From Kribbella albertanoniae (GTDB lineage: Bacteria > Actinomycetota > Actinomycetes > Propionibacteriales > Kribbellaceae), in NCBI RefSeq assembly GCF_004348455.1, contig NZ_SMKA01000001.1, positions 1 to 64,000 of the forward strand: DNA of 64,000 bases, written 5' to 3'. The notes beneath the pieces are model-generated. The model was not told where the DNA came from. It was given only the letters and a program-made list of their open reading frames with translations, and ran no database searches. Positions 27,391-36,683 of the stretch are shown piece by piece (the stretch's first letter is position 1; every line of letters begins with the position of its first letter). Made by a program: the position numbers and the translations under genes.

Positions 27391-27813
27391 ATGGCGCGCG
27401 ATTCGGAAACCCCGCAGAGACCTCTTGCGCTCTGTGGGACTAGAGGTTTGTCCGCTGCTCCTCGCGTGTTCGTACTCGATCGGCATCGTGACTTGTCGGG
27501 TGTGTCCGGTACAGGTGTTGTTGCCGAAGGCGTCGAATGGAGCGATGGGTCGGTCGCGTTGCGGTGGTCGGGCGAGAATCCGACCACGGTGGCGTTCGAG
27601 ACCGGCATGGTCGGTGTCGAGGCGGTTCACGGTCACGGTGGCGCAACCGAGGTGCGGTTCCTCGATGAGATGCGGCGGGGTCGTGTGCCGTCAGATTTCG
27701 AGTACCCGCTCTCCACGGGGAAGCGGGCCCCTGCAGCGAGCTGCGATGGCTTGTGCTGCGGGTGCGGCGGGGCGTGGCCGTGCACGCGGTGCCCAGACGC
27801 CTTGGATTCCTGA
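27391..27813 (+). CDS. small conserved actinobacterial protein of unknown function
   Basis: 140 residues; AGGAGCGAGG sits just upstream of the ATG at 27391. The core FVLDRHRDLSGVSGTGVVAEGVEWSDGSVALRW then VEAVHGHGGATEVRFLDE resembles a small protein common in actinomycetes, often near regulators and phage-like genes. Its function is unknown to me. The C-terminal Cys-rich tail (CDGLCCGCGGAWPCTRCPD) is unusual and could bind metal, or may be a low-quality extension. Confidence 0.65.
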   Translation: MARDSETPQRPLALCGTRGLSAAPRVFVLDRHRDLSGVSGTGVVAEGVEWSDGSVALRWSGENPTTVAFETGMVGVEAVHGHGGATEVRFLDEMRRGRVPSDFEYPLSTGKRAPAASCDGLCCGCGGAWPCTRCPDALDS

Positions 27814-28673
27814 GCCATCAACCTGGACGGAGATCTTCATGCAACGGGTTCACTGCTACTACGGGCAGCACGTCGTAGTCACCGCGAAAAGTCGCGCCGA
27901 AACGATGGCCAGGTTTGTTGCCTCTGCACAGCGGCCTGGCCTCGAGCCGGCTGCGGGCGGGATCGCCCTGGTAACCGTCCCGCTGTCTTTGATCATGGAC
28001 CGGCGACGTACCGGGTCTCCCTCTAAAGCCGGTGAGCGGGCGCGCAGCCATTGGGCTGCTCCCCGCTCGCCGTTCCACCCCGAGGGCCCAATGCGCGGTT
28101 CTCGGTCGGCTCCGCTGCTCTCGTCGTCTCCGGGCGCGCTTGGGCGAGGGCAGCGCGATCCAGTTTCCCTAAGCGGTGAGGCGGGTGCGGCGACCCCTGC
28201 GGCGAGCATGACCGGAGCGCAGGACGGCGCTACGACCGTGCTGGTCCTCGAAGCTACATCCGTCTCACCTTGGAAGCCTCGGGCATCGACCGCCCCGGAG
28301 CGGGTGCTCCGCCAGCGGCTGGTTTCGACCGGTGGCACACCTTTCGCGGGTGTCTGGTTTGTTGGCGGAAGTTCGGGGTCTGTTGATCATCGGTGGCGCG
28401 GAGGCCGCTCTCGCCCAGGTGGCGTGGGCCGGAGCTACGGCAACGCGCGCCCGGACACTACCGCGGCTCTGAGCGAACCGGCGATCGGTAATGGTGTCTC
28501 GGGTACGGAGTTGATGACACCGACTCGAACCGTTGTGGCCGCCGAGCGGTCCGAGGTCCAGGCGCCGCGGGCTGACCGACGTATCCGTCAGCCTGGTTGC
28601 CCGAAGCGTTACCGGTTCCTGTCCATTCAGTAGTCAACCGCACGAAGCCCACTAGTACCCCGAAAGGATCATT
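27814..28673. other. stretch without a supportable gene before the FxLD cluster
   Basis: A frame beginning at 27839 has a plausible GGAGA site, but its protein is Ser/Pro/Arg-rich with no family features. A hairpin with arms GGTGAGCGGG..GCAGCC and GGCTGC..CCCGCTCGCC (28031-28071, one mismatch, ATTG loop) could be a terminator. The promoter of the cluster probably lies near its right end. Confidence 0.45.
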
Positions 28674-29963
28674 GTGACCGATCGTGAAGGCCCGCCCGGC
28701 CCCGTTCATGACCAGGAAGATGTGACTACACTCCGTGACATGAATGTCGCTGATGTTGACCTAGCTACCTCTGCCGAGTCACCGCGCGCCGCCCTGGTCG
28801 CCCAACTGCGTGAGCAGGGTTCGTTGCGCACCGATCGCGTGACGGCCGCTTTCCTCGCTGTCCCGCGGCATCTGTTCCTTCCCGGTGTCTCGCTGACGAG
28901 GGCTTACGAAAACGACTCGGTGGTCACGAAACGCAATGAGCACGGTGTCTCGATCAGTTCGGTCTCGCAGCCGGGGATCGTGGCGATGATGCTGGAGCAG
29001 GCCGAGGTCGAGCCCGGGCACCGGGTGCTGGAGATCGGCTCGGGTGGTTACAATGCCGCGTTGCTGACCGAGTTGGTCGGACCGGACGGTGCTGTGACCT
29101 CGATCGACATCGACGCGGATGTCATCGACCGGGCACACGCCGGTTTGGCGGCGTCGGGATACACCAGCGTGAACGCCTTCCGTGCTGATGGCGAGTTCGG
29201 GGCCAAGGACGATGCCCCGTTCGATCGGATCATCGTGACCGTGGGTGCCTGGGATGTCCCTCCGGCGTGGGTGGAGCAGTTGGCCGAAGACGGCCGGATT
29301 GTCGTCCCGGTCCGGATGCGTGGCCTGACCCGATCGGTGGTTTTCGAGCGCGACGGCGACCAGTTGGTGAGCCGATCGGTTGAGGTCTGCGGGTTCGTCG
29401 CGATGCAGGGCGCCGGCGAGCACGACGAGCGGCTGGTGCTGCTGCACGGCAAGGAGATCGGGCTGCGCTTCGACGATGAACCGCCGGGTGATGTCGACTT
29501 GCTGAACGGTGTCCTTGCGTCGCCGCGGACCGAGGTCTGGTCGGGTGTGACGGTCGGCAACACCGAACCGTTCGACACCCTCCAGGTGTGGCTGGCGACC
29601 ACCGTGCCGGGGTTTTGCTGGCTCGCCGTCGATCCCGAACTCGACACAGACATCGTCAAGCCGGCCAACCGGATGGCCAGCCCTGCCGTGGTCGACGGCG
29701 CAACGTTCGCCTACCTCACTATCCGGAAGGCATCGTCAGAGCCGGGCACCTCGGTATATGAGTTCGGGGTGCACAGCCACGGCCCTGACGCCGAGACGGT
29801 TGCCGCGCGGTTCAACGAGCAAGTCCAGGTCTGGGACCGCAGCCACCGTGGCGGAAAGGGCCCCAGGGTCACAGCCACGCCTGTTGGCGCGCCAGACGAG
29901 CCGCAGCCGGGCGGTTCGGTGATCCGCAAGAAGCACGTCACCCTCACAGTCTCCTGGACCTGA
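28674..29963 (+). CDS. PCMT-like methyltransferase of the FxLD lanthipeptide system
   Basis: 429 residues from a GTG preceded by GAAAGGAT. The first ~230 residues are a protein-L-isoaspartate O-methyltransferase fold: AVPRHLFLPG, YENDSVVTKRNEHGVSISSVSQPGIVAMML and the SAM-binding VLEIGSGGYNAALL with a later SIDIDADV. The remaining ~190 residues are the FxLD-system-specific C-terminal part. PCMT-type enzymes in other lanthipeptide systems act on aspartates in the peptide and give isoaspartate or aspartimide. The precursor 70 bases downstream has Asp36-Asp37 at the start of its core. First gene of the biosynthetic operon. Confidence 0.9.
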   Translation: MTDREGPPGPVHDQEDVTTLRDMNVADVDLATSAESPRAALVAQLREQGSLRTDRVTAAFLAVPRHLFLPGVSLTRAYENDSVVTKRNEHGVSISSVSQPGIVAMMLEQAEVEPGHRVLEIGSGGYNAALLTELVGPDGAVTSIDIDADVIDRAHAGLAASGYTSVNAFRADGEFGAKDDAPFDRIIVTVGAWDVPPAWVEQLAEDGRIVVPVRMRGLTRSVVFERDGDQLVSRSVEVCGFVAMQGAGEHDERLVLLHGKEIGLRFDDEPPGDVDLLNGVLASPRTEVWSGVTVGNTEPFDTLQVWLATTVPGFCWLAVDPELDTDIVKPANRMASPAVVDGATFAYLTIRKASSEPGTSVYEFGVHSHGPDAETVAARFNEQVQVWDRSHRGGKGPRVTATPVGAPDEPQPGGSVIRKKHVTLTVSWT

Positions 29964-30033
29964 CAGCGGCACCGTCCGCTCACGGGATCTGGGCTTCGGG
30001 AATCAACCACCACAACAGTTAGAAAGGCCAACC

Positions 30034-30204
30034 ATGACCGTCACCACGCTCGACACCACTGCCCTCGACGACGAGTTCGACCTGGAGATGCGCGTCTTCG
30101 AGTCCGGCGAGCCGATCGCCGCGCTGCTGCGCAACACCGACGACAACTGCGGCTCCACCTGCGTGGGCACCGCGTGCCCGACCAACGTCGCCAACCCGTC
30201 CTGA
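30034..30204 (+). CDS. FxLD family lanthipeptide precursor
   Basis: A 56-residue peptide, too short for most gene callers. The leader has the defining FDLEMRVFESGEP box (FxLD at residues 15-18 in variant form FDLE), and the core is TDDNCGSTCVGTACPTNVANPS, with three Cys (39, 43, 48) and several Ser/Thr for dehydration and ring closure. GAAAGG precedes the ATG. It is flanked by the FxLD methyltransferase and LanB, exactly as expected for the family. The final product is unknown; up to three (methyl)lanthionine rings are possible. Confidence 0.93.
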   Translation: MTVTTLDTTALDDEFDLEMRVFESGEPIAALLRNTDDNCGSTCVGTACPTNVANPS

Positions 30205-30216
30205 TCTAGGGCCAAT

Positions 30217-30252
30217 CGGGTGTGCCGGATGCAGTCTCGTCCGGCACACCCG
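30217..30252 (+). terminator. hairpin between precursor and lanB (probable attenuating terminator)
   Basis: CGGGTGTGCCGGA (30217-30229) and TCCGGCACACCCG (30240-30252) form a perfect 13-bp stem with a 10-base loop, 12 bases after the precursor stop. There is no U run. In RiPP operons such a hairpin typically lets the precursor be made in excess over its enzymes. Confidence 0.75.
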
Positions 30253-30289
30253 ACCACCGTGAGGACCCTGACCCGGGGAGGTCTTGACC

Positions 30290-33200
30290 GTGAAAGCACC
30301 GCGATCGCTCTACCGGCACAGCGGCATCATGTTGCTGAGGGCCACCACCTGCGACCCCGATCTCAAGCTCCCCGCCTGGCCGGCAGGCGTGCTGGACAGC
30401 GATGCCGAGTCGTGGAGCCACTGGCTGGCCGACCTGTGGGACATCACTGAGTTCCGCGACGCGGTGACGATCTCCACCCCGGACTTAGCACGGCAACTCG
30501 GTCAGATCCTCAATGTGGAAGGGCCAACAGCCCGTCAGTTGCACCGTATCGTCTTGTCGGTCGCGGCCTACCTCTTACGGTGGCAAGGACGCGCAACCCC
30601 GTTCGGTCTGTTCGCAGGGGTCGCGCTATCGCGGATCGATCCGGATGGTTCAGTCCGCTGGAGCGATCGGCAGTCCATCCAGACCAGCCCAGACGCGCAC
30701 TGGCTCGCCGCGGTCATCGACCGCCTGGACCACGATCCAGCCCTGCTGGAACAGCTACCGGTGATGGTGAACAATGCCAGCTTCCTGCGTGGCGACCGGA
30801 TCGTCACGCCTGGCCAGCCCAGCAGCATCGCACCGAACGAACTCGCGCCACTGGAGGTCTCAGTCCGCGCCACCGGGCCAGTCCGGGCCGCGATGGCCAA
30901 GACCCGCCGCCCGATCCGCTACAGCGACCTGGTCGTTGGACTGAGTGCTGAATTCCCGACCGCGACCGAGGCACGTATCCGGGCCCTGCTGGGAGAACTC
31001 CTGGCCAGCCACGTGTTGCTGACGAGTCTGTGGCCGCCGATGACCAGCACCGACCCGCTAGGCCACGTCCTGGTCCAGCTCGAGGGGGCAGGAAGCGGCG
31101 AGCTGCCGTCCGTGCTTGCGATCGAGCGCGAACTGCGCAGCGTCCACGCAGAACTGGCCCCGCGCAGGCACAGCGCGATCGACCCAAGGTTGCCTGAACG
31201 CATGAAGGCGGTCGCGGACACGGCCGGGCAGCCGCTGGTTGTCACCAGCGGTCTTGATATCGACATCGCCGTACCCGGCACAGTGCTTCGTGAGGCTGAG
31301 ATTGCTGCAACGACTCTGGTGCGATTGACGCCGTTTCCGTTCGGACAGCCAGCATGGAAGGCGTACCACGCCCGGTTCCTCGACCGCTTCGGTGTCGGCG
31401 CCGTGGTGCCACTGCGCAACCTCGTGCAGGATGCTGGCCTGGGTGTGCCGGCCGGCTACCTGGGCTCGGGTCGAAAACAGGGCCCCGCGCCGTTTACTCC
31501 TCGCGATGAAACGCTGCTGGGCCTGGTGCAGACCGCGATCATGGCCGGCAACGACGAGATCGAGCTGACCGAAGCGACGATCGCCTCGCTCACCGTGGGT
31601 GACACTGCCGAGATGCTCATCCCGCCCGCTACAGAACTGTCCTTCCAGATCCACGCCGAATCCACCGAACACATCAAGCGCGGCGACTTCCAGATCGCGG
31701 TGATCGCCGCGCCGCGCACGTCGAGCAGCATGATCGGCCGCTTCGCTGGCCTGCTTGCTCCAAGCGACCGTGATCAGCTTGCCAAGACACTGGCGTCACG
31801 ACCGACAGCGACCCCTGATGCGGTCCTCGCCCAGTTGTCGTTTCCTCCGCGAGGGCGGCGCAGCGAGAACGTCATCCGCGTACCAGAGTTGCTGCCGAGG
31901 CTGATCTCGCTGTCCGAACACCGCGCCCCTGCTGACGATCTGATCTCGCTCGATGATCTGGCGGTCACCGCTGATGCTCGCCAGATTCGCCTGGTCTCAC
32001 AGTCCACCGGGCAAACGGTGGAACCGGTGGTCTTGCATGCGTTGGAAGCCAGCGTGCAAACACCGCCCTTGGCACGCTTCCTCGCTGAGATCGCGACTGC
32101 GCGTTCCGCGGTCTACGGGCCGTTCAACTGGGGCGCTGCCGGCCAGCTGCCCTACCTCCCGCAACTGCGCCACGGACGGACGATCCTGTCGGCCGCGCGG
32201 TGGCTGGTGACGGCTACGGATCTGCCGGCCGCAACTGTCGCGGCGACGGTTTGGGACGAGGCGTTCGCTGCGTGGCGGCACCGGTTCGGTGTGCCCAGCG
32301 CGGTGGTGATGTGCCACAGCGACCTGCGGTTGCCGATCGACCTCGACCAGCCGGTTCATCGCGAGCTTCTCCGAGCCCGACTCGACCGGGGCGGACGTAT
32401 CGAGCTGCGCGAAGCCCCAACAGTCAACGATCACGGATGGTGTGGTGGCCGTCCCCACGAACTCGTCGTTCAACTGCACGCCGACCCGCCACCGCCGAAC
32501 CGCAGCACTCCAGAGCGTTCGGTCCGGGCAGTTCCGATCGATGCCGGTCATCTGCCCGGCAGATCGAGCTGGCTCGCAGTGCATGTTCACGGGCATCAAG
32601 ATCGCCAGGACGAGATCTTGACCGATCATCTGTCGAAGCTGTTCGACGATTGGGACAGTGGACCTCCAATGTGGTGGTTCCGTCGCTACCGGGACCTGGC
32701 AAAACCGGAGGCGGACCGCTATCTGCGCCTCTATATCTCAACGCCCGGCCCCGGCCAGCACTCGCAGGCAGCGGCGCGGCTGAACGGCTGGGCCAACCGA
32801 CTGCGAGCCAGCGGACTCGTCCCTCACATCGACCTGACCACCTATCACCCGGAGACGGGACGATACGGATTCGGCGCTGCGATGGCAGCTGCCGAAGCCG
32901 TGTTTGCCGCGGACTCGATCGCTGCTGTCGCACAGATTCACACCTCAATCCGGAGCAATGTCGAGCGCCAAGCACTGACTGTCGCGGGCCTGGTCGATCT
33001 CACGATCTCCTTCGACGGGTCAATGGCCGGCGGAATGCGGCGATTGATCGACGAGCTGCCACACGAACACGTCACGCTGGATCAGCGCCTCCGCGACACC
33101 GCGATGAGCCTGGCCGATCCGAGCGATGACTGGGCGGCGCTGCGATCAATCCCCGGTGGCGAACGGGTTCTTGACACCTGGAGACAGCGGCGTGCAGCGC

Positions 33201-33367
33201 TTACTGAGTACCGCCATCAGTTGACCGCCGCCAAGGATGCGCCGCCGGTGCTCAGATCGTTGCTCCACATGCATCACGTCAGGACCCTCGGTGTCGACCC
33301 GAAACAAGAAACGATAGGTCGGCGTCTCACCCGCTCGGTTGCACTGCGATGGGCAGCCACCTCATGA
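30290..33367 (+). CDS. class I lanthipeptide dehydratase LanB
   Basis: 1025 residues. The GTG at 30290 has GGGGAGG eight bases upstream; the TTG at 30284 is too close to that site. It has full-length LanB architecture: an N-terminal glutamyl-tRNA-dependent glutamylation domain (LLRWQGRATPFGLFAGVALS near residue 100, RLTPFPFGQPAWKAYHARFLDRFG near 350) and a C-terminal elimination domain (SWLAVHVHGHQDRQDEILTDHLSKLF...WWFRRYRDLAKPEADRYLRLYI, from about 760). It would convert Ser/Thr in the core to dehydroamino acids. The stop overlaps the next gene by ATGA. Confidence 0.92.
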   Translation: MKAPRSLYRHSGIMLLRATTCDPDLKLPAWPAGVLDSDAESWSHWLADLWDITEFRDAVTISTPDLARQLGQILNVEGPTARQLHRIVLSVAAYLLRWQGRATPFGLFAGVALSRIDPDGSVRWSDRQSIQTSPDAHWLAAVIDRLDHDPALLEQLPVMVNNASFLRGDRIVTPGQPSSIAPNELAPLEVSVRATGPVRAAMAKTRRPIRYSDLVVGLSAEFPTATEARIRALLGELLASHVLLTSLWPPMTSTDPLGHVLVQLEGAGSGELPSVLAIERELRSVHAELAPRRHSAIDPRLPERMKAVADTAGQPLVVTSGLDIDIAVPGTVLREAEIAATTLVRLTPFPFGQPAWKAYHARFLDRFGVGAVVPLRNLVQDAGLGVPAGYLGSGRKQGPAPFTPRDETLLGLVQTAIMAGNDEIELTEATIASLTVGDTAEMLIPPATELSFQIHAESTEHIKRGDFQIAVIAAPRTSSSMIGRFAGLLAPSDRDQLAKTLASRPTATPDAVLAQLSFPPRGRRSENVIRVPELLPRLISLSEHRAPADDLISLDDLAVTADARQIRLVSQSTGQTVEPVVLHALEASVQTPPLARFLAEIATARSAVYGPFNWGAAGQLPYLPQLRHGRTILSAARWLVTATDLPAATVAATVWDEAFAAWRHRFGVPSAVVMCHSDLRLPIDLDQPVHRELLRARLDRGGRIELREAPTVNDHGWCGGRPHELVVQLHADPPPPNRSTPERSVRAVPIDAGHLPGRSSWLAVHVHGHQDRQDEILTDHLSKLFDDWDSGPPMWWFRRYRDLAKPEADRYLRLYISTPGPGQHSQAAARLNGWANRLRASGLVPHIDLTTYHPETGRYGFGAAMAAAEAVFAADSIAAVAQIHTSIRSNVERQALTVAGLVDLTISFDGSMAGGMRRLIDELPHEHVTLDQRLRDTAMSLADPSDDWAALRSIPGGERVLDTWRQRRAALTEYRHQLTAAKDAPPVLRSLLHMHHVRTLGVDPKQETIGRRLTRSVALRWAATS

Positions 33368-34578
33368 GGACCGCTTTAGCCGACGCCGCAACGGTGATCG
33401 CCGACCAACTCACTCAGCCTCGGCAGTTCGCGCCAGGTGAGCGGTGGCGGGCGCAGTCACTGGCCAAGGACGCCGCAGGGATCGCGCTCCTGCACATCGA
33501 ACGCGCGCATCAGGGCCACGGGGACTGGGCAACAGCCCACACCTGGCTGAAGGCAGCAACCGCGGCAGACATCAGCGCCGCCGACGACGCGGGCCTCTAC
33601 TTCGGCGCACCGGCAGTCGCCTTCGCACTGCACACCGCGAGCGGCACCGGGCGATACTCCAAGGCACTAGCCGGCCTCGACACCTACGTCACCGCCCTGA
33701 CTCATCGTCGTCTCGACCGCGCCGAAGCACGCATGACTCGCGCCGAGGTGCCCAGCCTCGGCGAATTCGACCTCATCTACGGCCTGACCGGCATCGGCGC
33801 CTACCTGCTGCGCCGTGCCCCCGGCGGCGACGCCCTCCAGCGAACGCTCAGCTACCTCGTTCGCCTCACCGAGCCCATCGACGTCGACGGGACGATGCTG
33901 CCCGGCTGGTGGACATTCCATGACCCGTCGTTCAAGGAGTCAGCTGCCTTCCCTGGTGGTCACGGCAACCTCGGTCTGGCTCACGGCATCGCAGGGCCCT
34001 TGGCGCTGCTCTCGCTGGCGCTCCGAGCCGGCATCGTGGTCAACGGTCAGGTCGACGCCATCGAGCGGATCTGTGCATGGCTGGACACGTGGCGCCAACA
34101 CGACCGCGAAGGTTCCTGGTGGCCGCAATGGGTCAGCCGCGACGAACACCAAACACAACGGACGACACAGGAAGGACCGCTTCGGCCGTCGTGGTGCTAC
34201 GGCACACCCGGACTGGCGAGAGCACAGCAACTCGCCGCCATCGCCACCGACGATCCGGCCCGCAAACAGATGGCTGAGCAAGCACTGATCGCCTGCCTCG
34301 CTGACCAGACCCAGGTCGACCGGATCATCGACACCTCGCTCTGCCACGGCTGGGCCGGGCTCCTCCAAACCGCCTGGCGAACGGCCATCGACTCAGGCAA
34401 CCCCGCGTTCGACACCCTCCTCCAGCACCTTGCAGCTCAGCTAATTGCCCGCGGCCTGCCAGGTCACGGTGACGGGCAGGGGTTCCTCGAAGGCGATGCA
34501 GGACTGGCGCTCGCCCTACACACGGCCAGCGGCAGACCGACGGCCAGCGGATGGGACAGCTGCCTGCTCATCAACTGA
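33364..34578 (+). CDS. lanthionine synthetase cyclase LanC-like protein
   Basis: 404 residues from ATG 33364 (ATGA with lanB); an upstream GTG/ATG at 33349 is possible. The LanC toroid motifs are present: GGHGNLGLAHGIAG (GxHGxxG type), SWCYGTPG with the first zinc cysteine, and SLCHGWAG with the second zinc cysteine and histidine. It catalyses addition of Cys thiols to the dehydrated residues. It is shorter than stand-alone NisC by only a little and looks active. Confidence 0.92.
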   Translation: MRTALADAATVIADQLTQPRQFAPGERWRAQSLAKDAAGIALLHIERAHQGHGDWATAHTWLKAATAADISAADDAGLYFGAPAVAFALHTASGTGRYSKALAGLDTYVTALTHRRLDRAEARMTRAEVPSLGEFDLIYGLTGIGAYLLRRAPGGDALQRTLSYLVRLTEPIDVDGTMLPGWWTFHDPSFKESAAFPGGHGNLGLAHGIAGPLALLSLALRAGIVVNGQVDAIERICAWLDTWRQHDREGSWWPQWVSRDEHQTQRTTQEGPLRPSWCYGTPGLARAQQLAAIATDDPARKQMAEQALIACLADQTQVDRIIDTSLCHGWAGLLQTAWRTAIDSGNPAFDTLLQHLAAQLIARGLPGHGDGQGFLEGDAGLALALHTASGRPTASGWDSCLLIN

Positions 34579-34625
34579 CGCACGCAGTCCACCCACACAC
34601 CAACCGACATGGAGACCGGCCCCCA

Positions 34626-35621
34626 ATGATTCTCACTACGTCACTGCCCGACATCGAACACGGAGTGCTGGACGTTCTGGCTGGCCGGCCACTCTCGCAG
34701 GCCGCAAGTCATCGGGGCATACCGGCCGCGGAGCTCGCCGAGGCCGTCGAGTGCTACCGAACCGCTGGACGCGCCGCCCTGGAGCCGCACACACGAGTGG
34801 GCTGGCAGCAGGTCAACCTCGAATTCGCTGACTGGAACTCCATCGAACAAGAACCAGCAGCCCGGCTACGAGCAGCCCTGGAACGTGCCCAGGCAGCAGG
34901 CGCGATCGCGTCATGGTGGTTCATTCGCAAGGCACCCTGCTGGAGGCTACGAATCCACCCAGGCAGCACCACAACCCCGCAAGCAGCAATGCAGCACATC
35001 GACCGCCCGATCCGCGACCTTACGGTCTCAGGACATATCACCAGATCCTGGACGAGCATCTACGAACCCGAGACCGCAGCATTCGGCGGACACCGAGGGA
35101 TGCGGATCGCACACAACCTCTTTTACGCCGACAGTCACGCCATCCTGAACTACCTCACCACGACAACCAGCACTACCGAGCACCCTGTCGGGCGGCGCGA
35201 ACTGTCAACCGTCTTGTGCAGCGCCCTCATGCGCGGAGCCGGGCAGGACTGGTTCGAGCAAGGCGACATCTGGAGCCAAATCGCGGAACTCCGCCCCGTA
35301 CCGTCAGGCACATCCCTCGAGCGTCTGCCCGAGCTGACCGCAAACTTGCGGCATCTCATGACAATCGACACCAGACCGACAAGCGCCCTGATCACCGGCA
35401 GCACCCCATTGGCTTTTGCCTCAGCCTGGATCGAGGCCTTCAGCCGAGCCGGCGCCGCACTCGCCGCGACACCACTCACCAGAGGTGTCCGCGAGACCAT
35501 TGCCCACCACATCATCTTCCACTGGAACCGCATAGGTCTGTCCGCGACAACACAAAGCATCCTCACACGAGCGGCCAAGGCCGCGGTCTTTCCGCCCGGT
35601 ACCCAAAGCGTCGACACATGA
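34626..35621 (+). CDS. stand-alone thiopeptide-type bacteriocin biosynthesis domain protein
   Basis: 331 residues from ATG 34626; the frame is open 75 bases upstream, but that part overlaps lanC. The sequence WQQVNLEFADWNSIEQEPAARLRAALE...WWFIRKAPCWRLRIHPG and SWTSIYEPETAAFGG match the thiopep_ocin/SpaB C-terminal family, the glutamate-elimination fold. LanB here already carries such a domain, so this is a second copy on a separate chain, as seen in several FxLD loci. It may assist elimination or modify the N-terminus. Confidence 0.82.
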   Translation: MILTTSLPDIEHGVLDVLAGRPLSQAASHRGIPAAELAEAVECYRTAGRAALEPHTRVGWQQVNLEFADWNSIEQEPAARLRAALERAQAAGAIASWWFIRKAPCWRLRIHPGSTTTPQAAMQHIDRPIRDLTVSGHITRSWTSIYEPETAAFGGHRGMRIAHNLFYADSHAILNYLTTTTSTTEHPVGRRELSTVLCSALMRGAGQDWFEQGDIWSQIAELRPVPSGTSLERLPELTANLRHLMTIDTRPTSALITGSTPLAFASAWIEAFSRAGAALAATPLTRGVRETIAHHIIFHWNRIGLSATTQSILTRAAKAAVFPPGTQSVDT

Positions 35622-36098
35622 CAGTCAACGAGCGCGGGCGAAATTAGAATTCGGCGAAACCAGTGCAGTGGATGACAGCCATCGAAAGGCCGACAAGCTA
35701 CTGCCGGACCTGCCACGCACCTGACCGGCTTGCCGTCCTGCGGCCGATCCAGCTGAAGGGGCGCGTCGGTTGCGGGCAGGCCGCCGGACATATGTCTAGG
35801 AGTCGATGCCAGCAATCTCGCCAGCATTCGTCTGGCCGCTGGACCGTGAGCGGGGAGCGGTGGGTCTGTTTGGGAATCGGGGCTGATCGGAGCCTTAGTT
35901 GGGTGACATCCTGAAGGTGATGACAGCGGAACTAGATCGTTGTCGGGAGAGATGCCCGAGACCGCAGCGCCGAAGTCATGTGAGGCTGACGCGGCGGAGG
36001 AGTCTCTCGCAGGTTCGCGATCCAGCGGCGAAATCTGCAGAGTTGCTGCTGCCTGTAAGAAGTCCGGGACGATCGGCCATATACGGGGTGTGGAACCG
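35622..36098. other. intergenic stretch with no gene seen
   Basis: 477 bases between the lanthipeptide genes and the sigma factor. The frame leading into the sigma factor is open back to 35940, but the extension has no family features and no ribosome site. No clear terminator. Confidence 0.5.
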
Positions 36099-36683
36099 AT
36101 GAGCGAGCCAGGACCGGTCGACCTTGAGAGGTTGTACCGGGAGCACTACCGCGCGGTGCTGCGGTACGTCGTACGGCGTACCGGTGACCGGGCGGACGCG
36201 GACGACGTCGTTGCGGATGTGTTTCTGGTTGCGTGGCAGCGCCGTGCTGAGCTGCCGGCGGCGCACGCGTTGCCGTGGCTGTACCGGGTGGCTGCGAACG
36301 TGCTGTCGGACGTGCGCCGTTCTGAGGAGCGGGCGGGGCGGGCCTATGAGCGCGTCGGCAGCGACTTGGCGACCTGGGTTGAGCCGGTGCCGGGGGATCG
36401 CCTGATGGCGTTGGAGGCCGCGGGTGCGCTGCTCGAGCCTCTGAGTCCGAAGGACCGGGAGGTACTGATGCTGCACGCCTGGGAAGGTCTGCGGGGCAAG
36501 GACCTGGCCACTGCGCTGGGTTGCTCGGTCACGTCGGCGTCGGTACGTCTGCACCGGGCGCGACACCGGGCCCAACGGCACCTGACCGCCGCAGGCGCTC
36601 TGGACGCTGAGCCCGGGGCCCGGCGGAGCGGTTCCACGGTCGTTACCAGTGGCAAGTCCAGGACGCAGGGAGAGAGCTCATGA
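36099..36683 (+). CDS. ECF-like RNA polymerase sigma-70 factor
   Basis: 194 residues from ATG 36099, where the family begins. Region 2: LYREHYRAVLRYVVRRTGDRADADDVVADVFLVAWQRR...LPWLYRVAANVLSDVRR. Region 4: LSPKDREVLMLHAWEGLRGKDLATALGCSVTSASVRLHRARHRAQ. No region 1 or 3, so an extracytoplasmic-function type. It overlaps the next gene by ATGA, the usual arrangement in which the partner acts as a membrane sensor or anti-sigma-like protein. Confidence 0.92.
   Translation: MSEPGPVDLERLYREHYRAVLRYVVRRTGDRADADDVVADVFLVAWQRRAELPAAHALPWLYRVAANVLSDVRRSEERAGRAYERVGSDLATWVEPVPGDRLMALEAAGALLEPLSPKDREVLMLHAWEGLRGKDLATALGCSVTSASVRLHRARHRAQRHLTAAGALDAEPGARRSGSTVVTSGKSRTQGESS

Noticed and set aside
27425-28633. 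402-residue rightward frame
   Set aside because: Overlaps the conserved 140-residue gene in another frame and is Ser/Pro/Arg-rich, with no family features.
32200-33129. 309-residue frame inside lanB
   Set aside because: A shadow frame of the dehydratase elimination domain, Arg/Ser/Pro-rich and without a start context.
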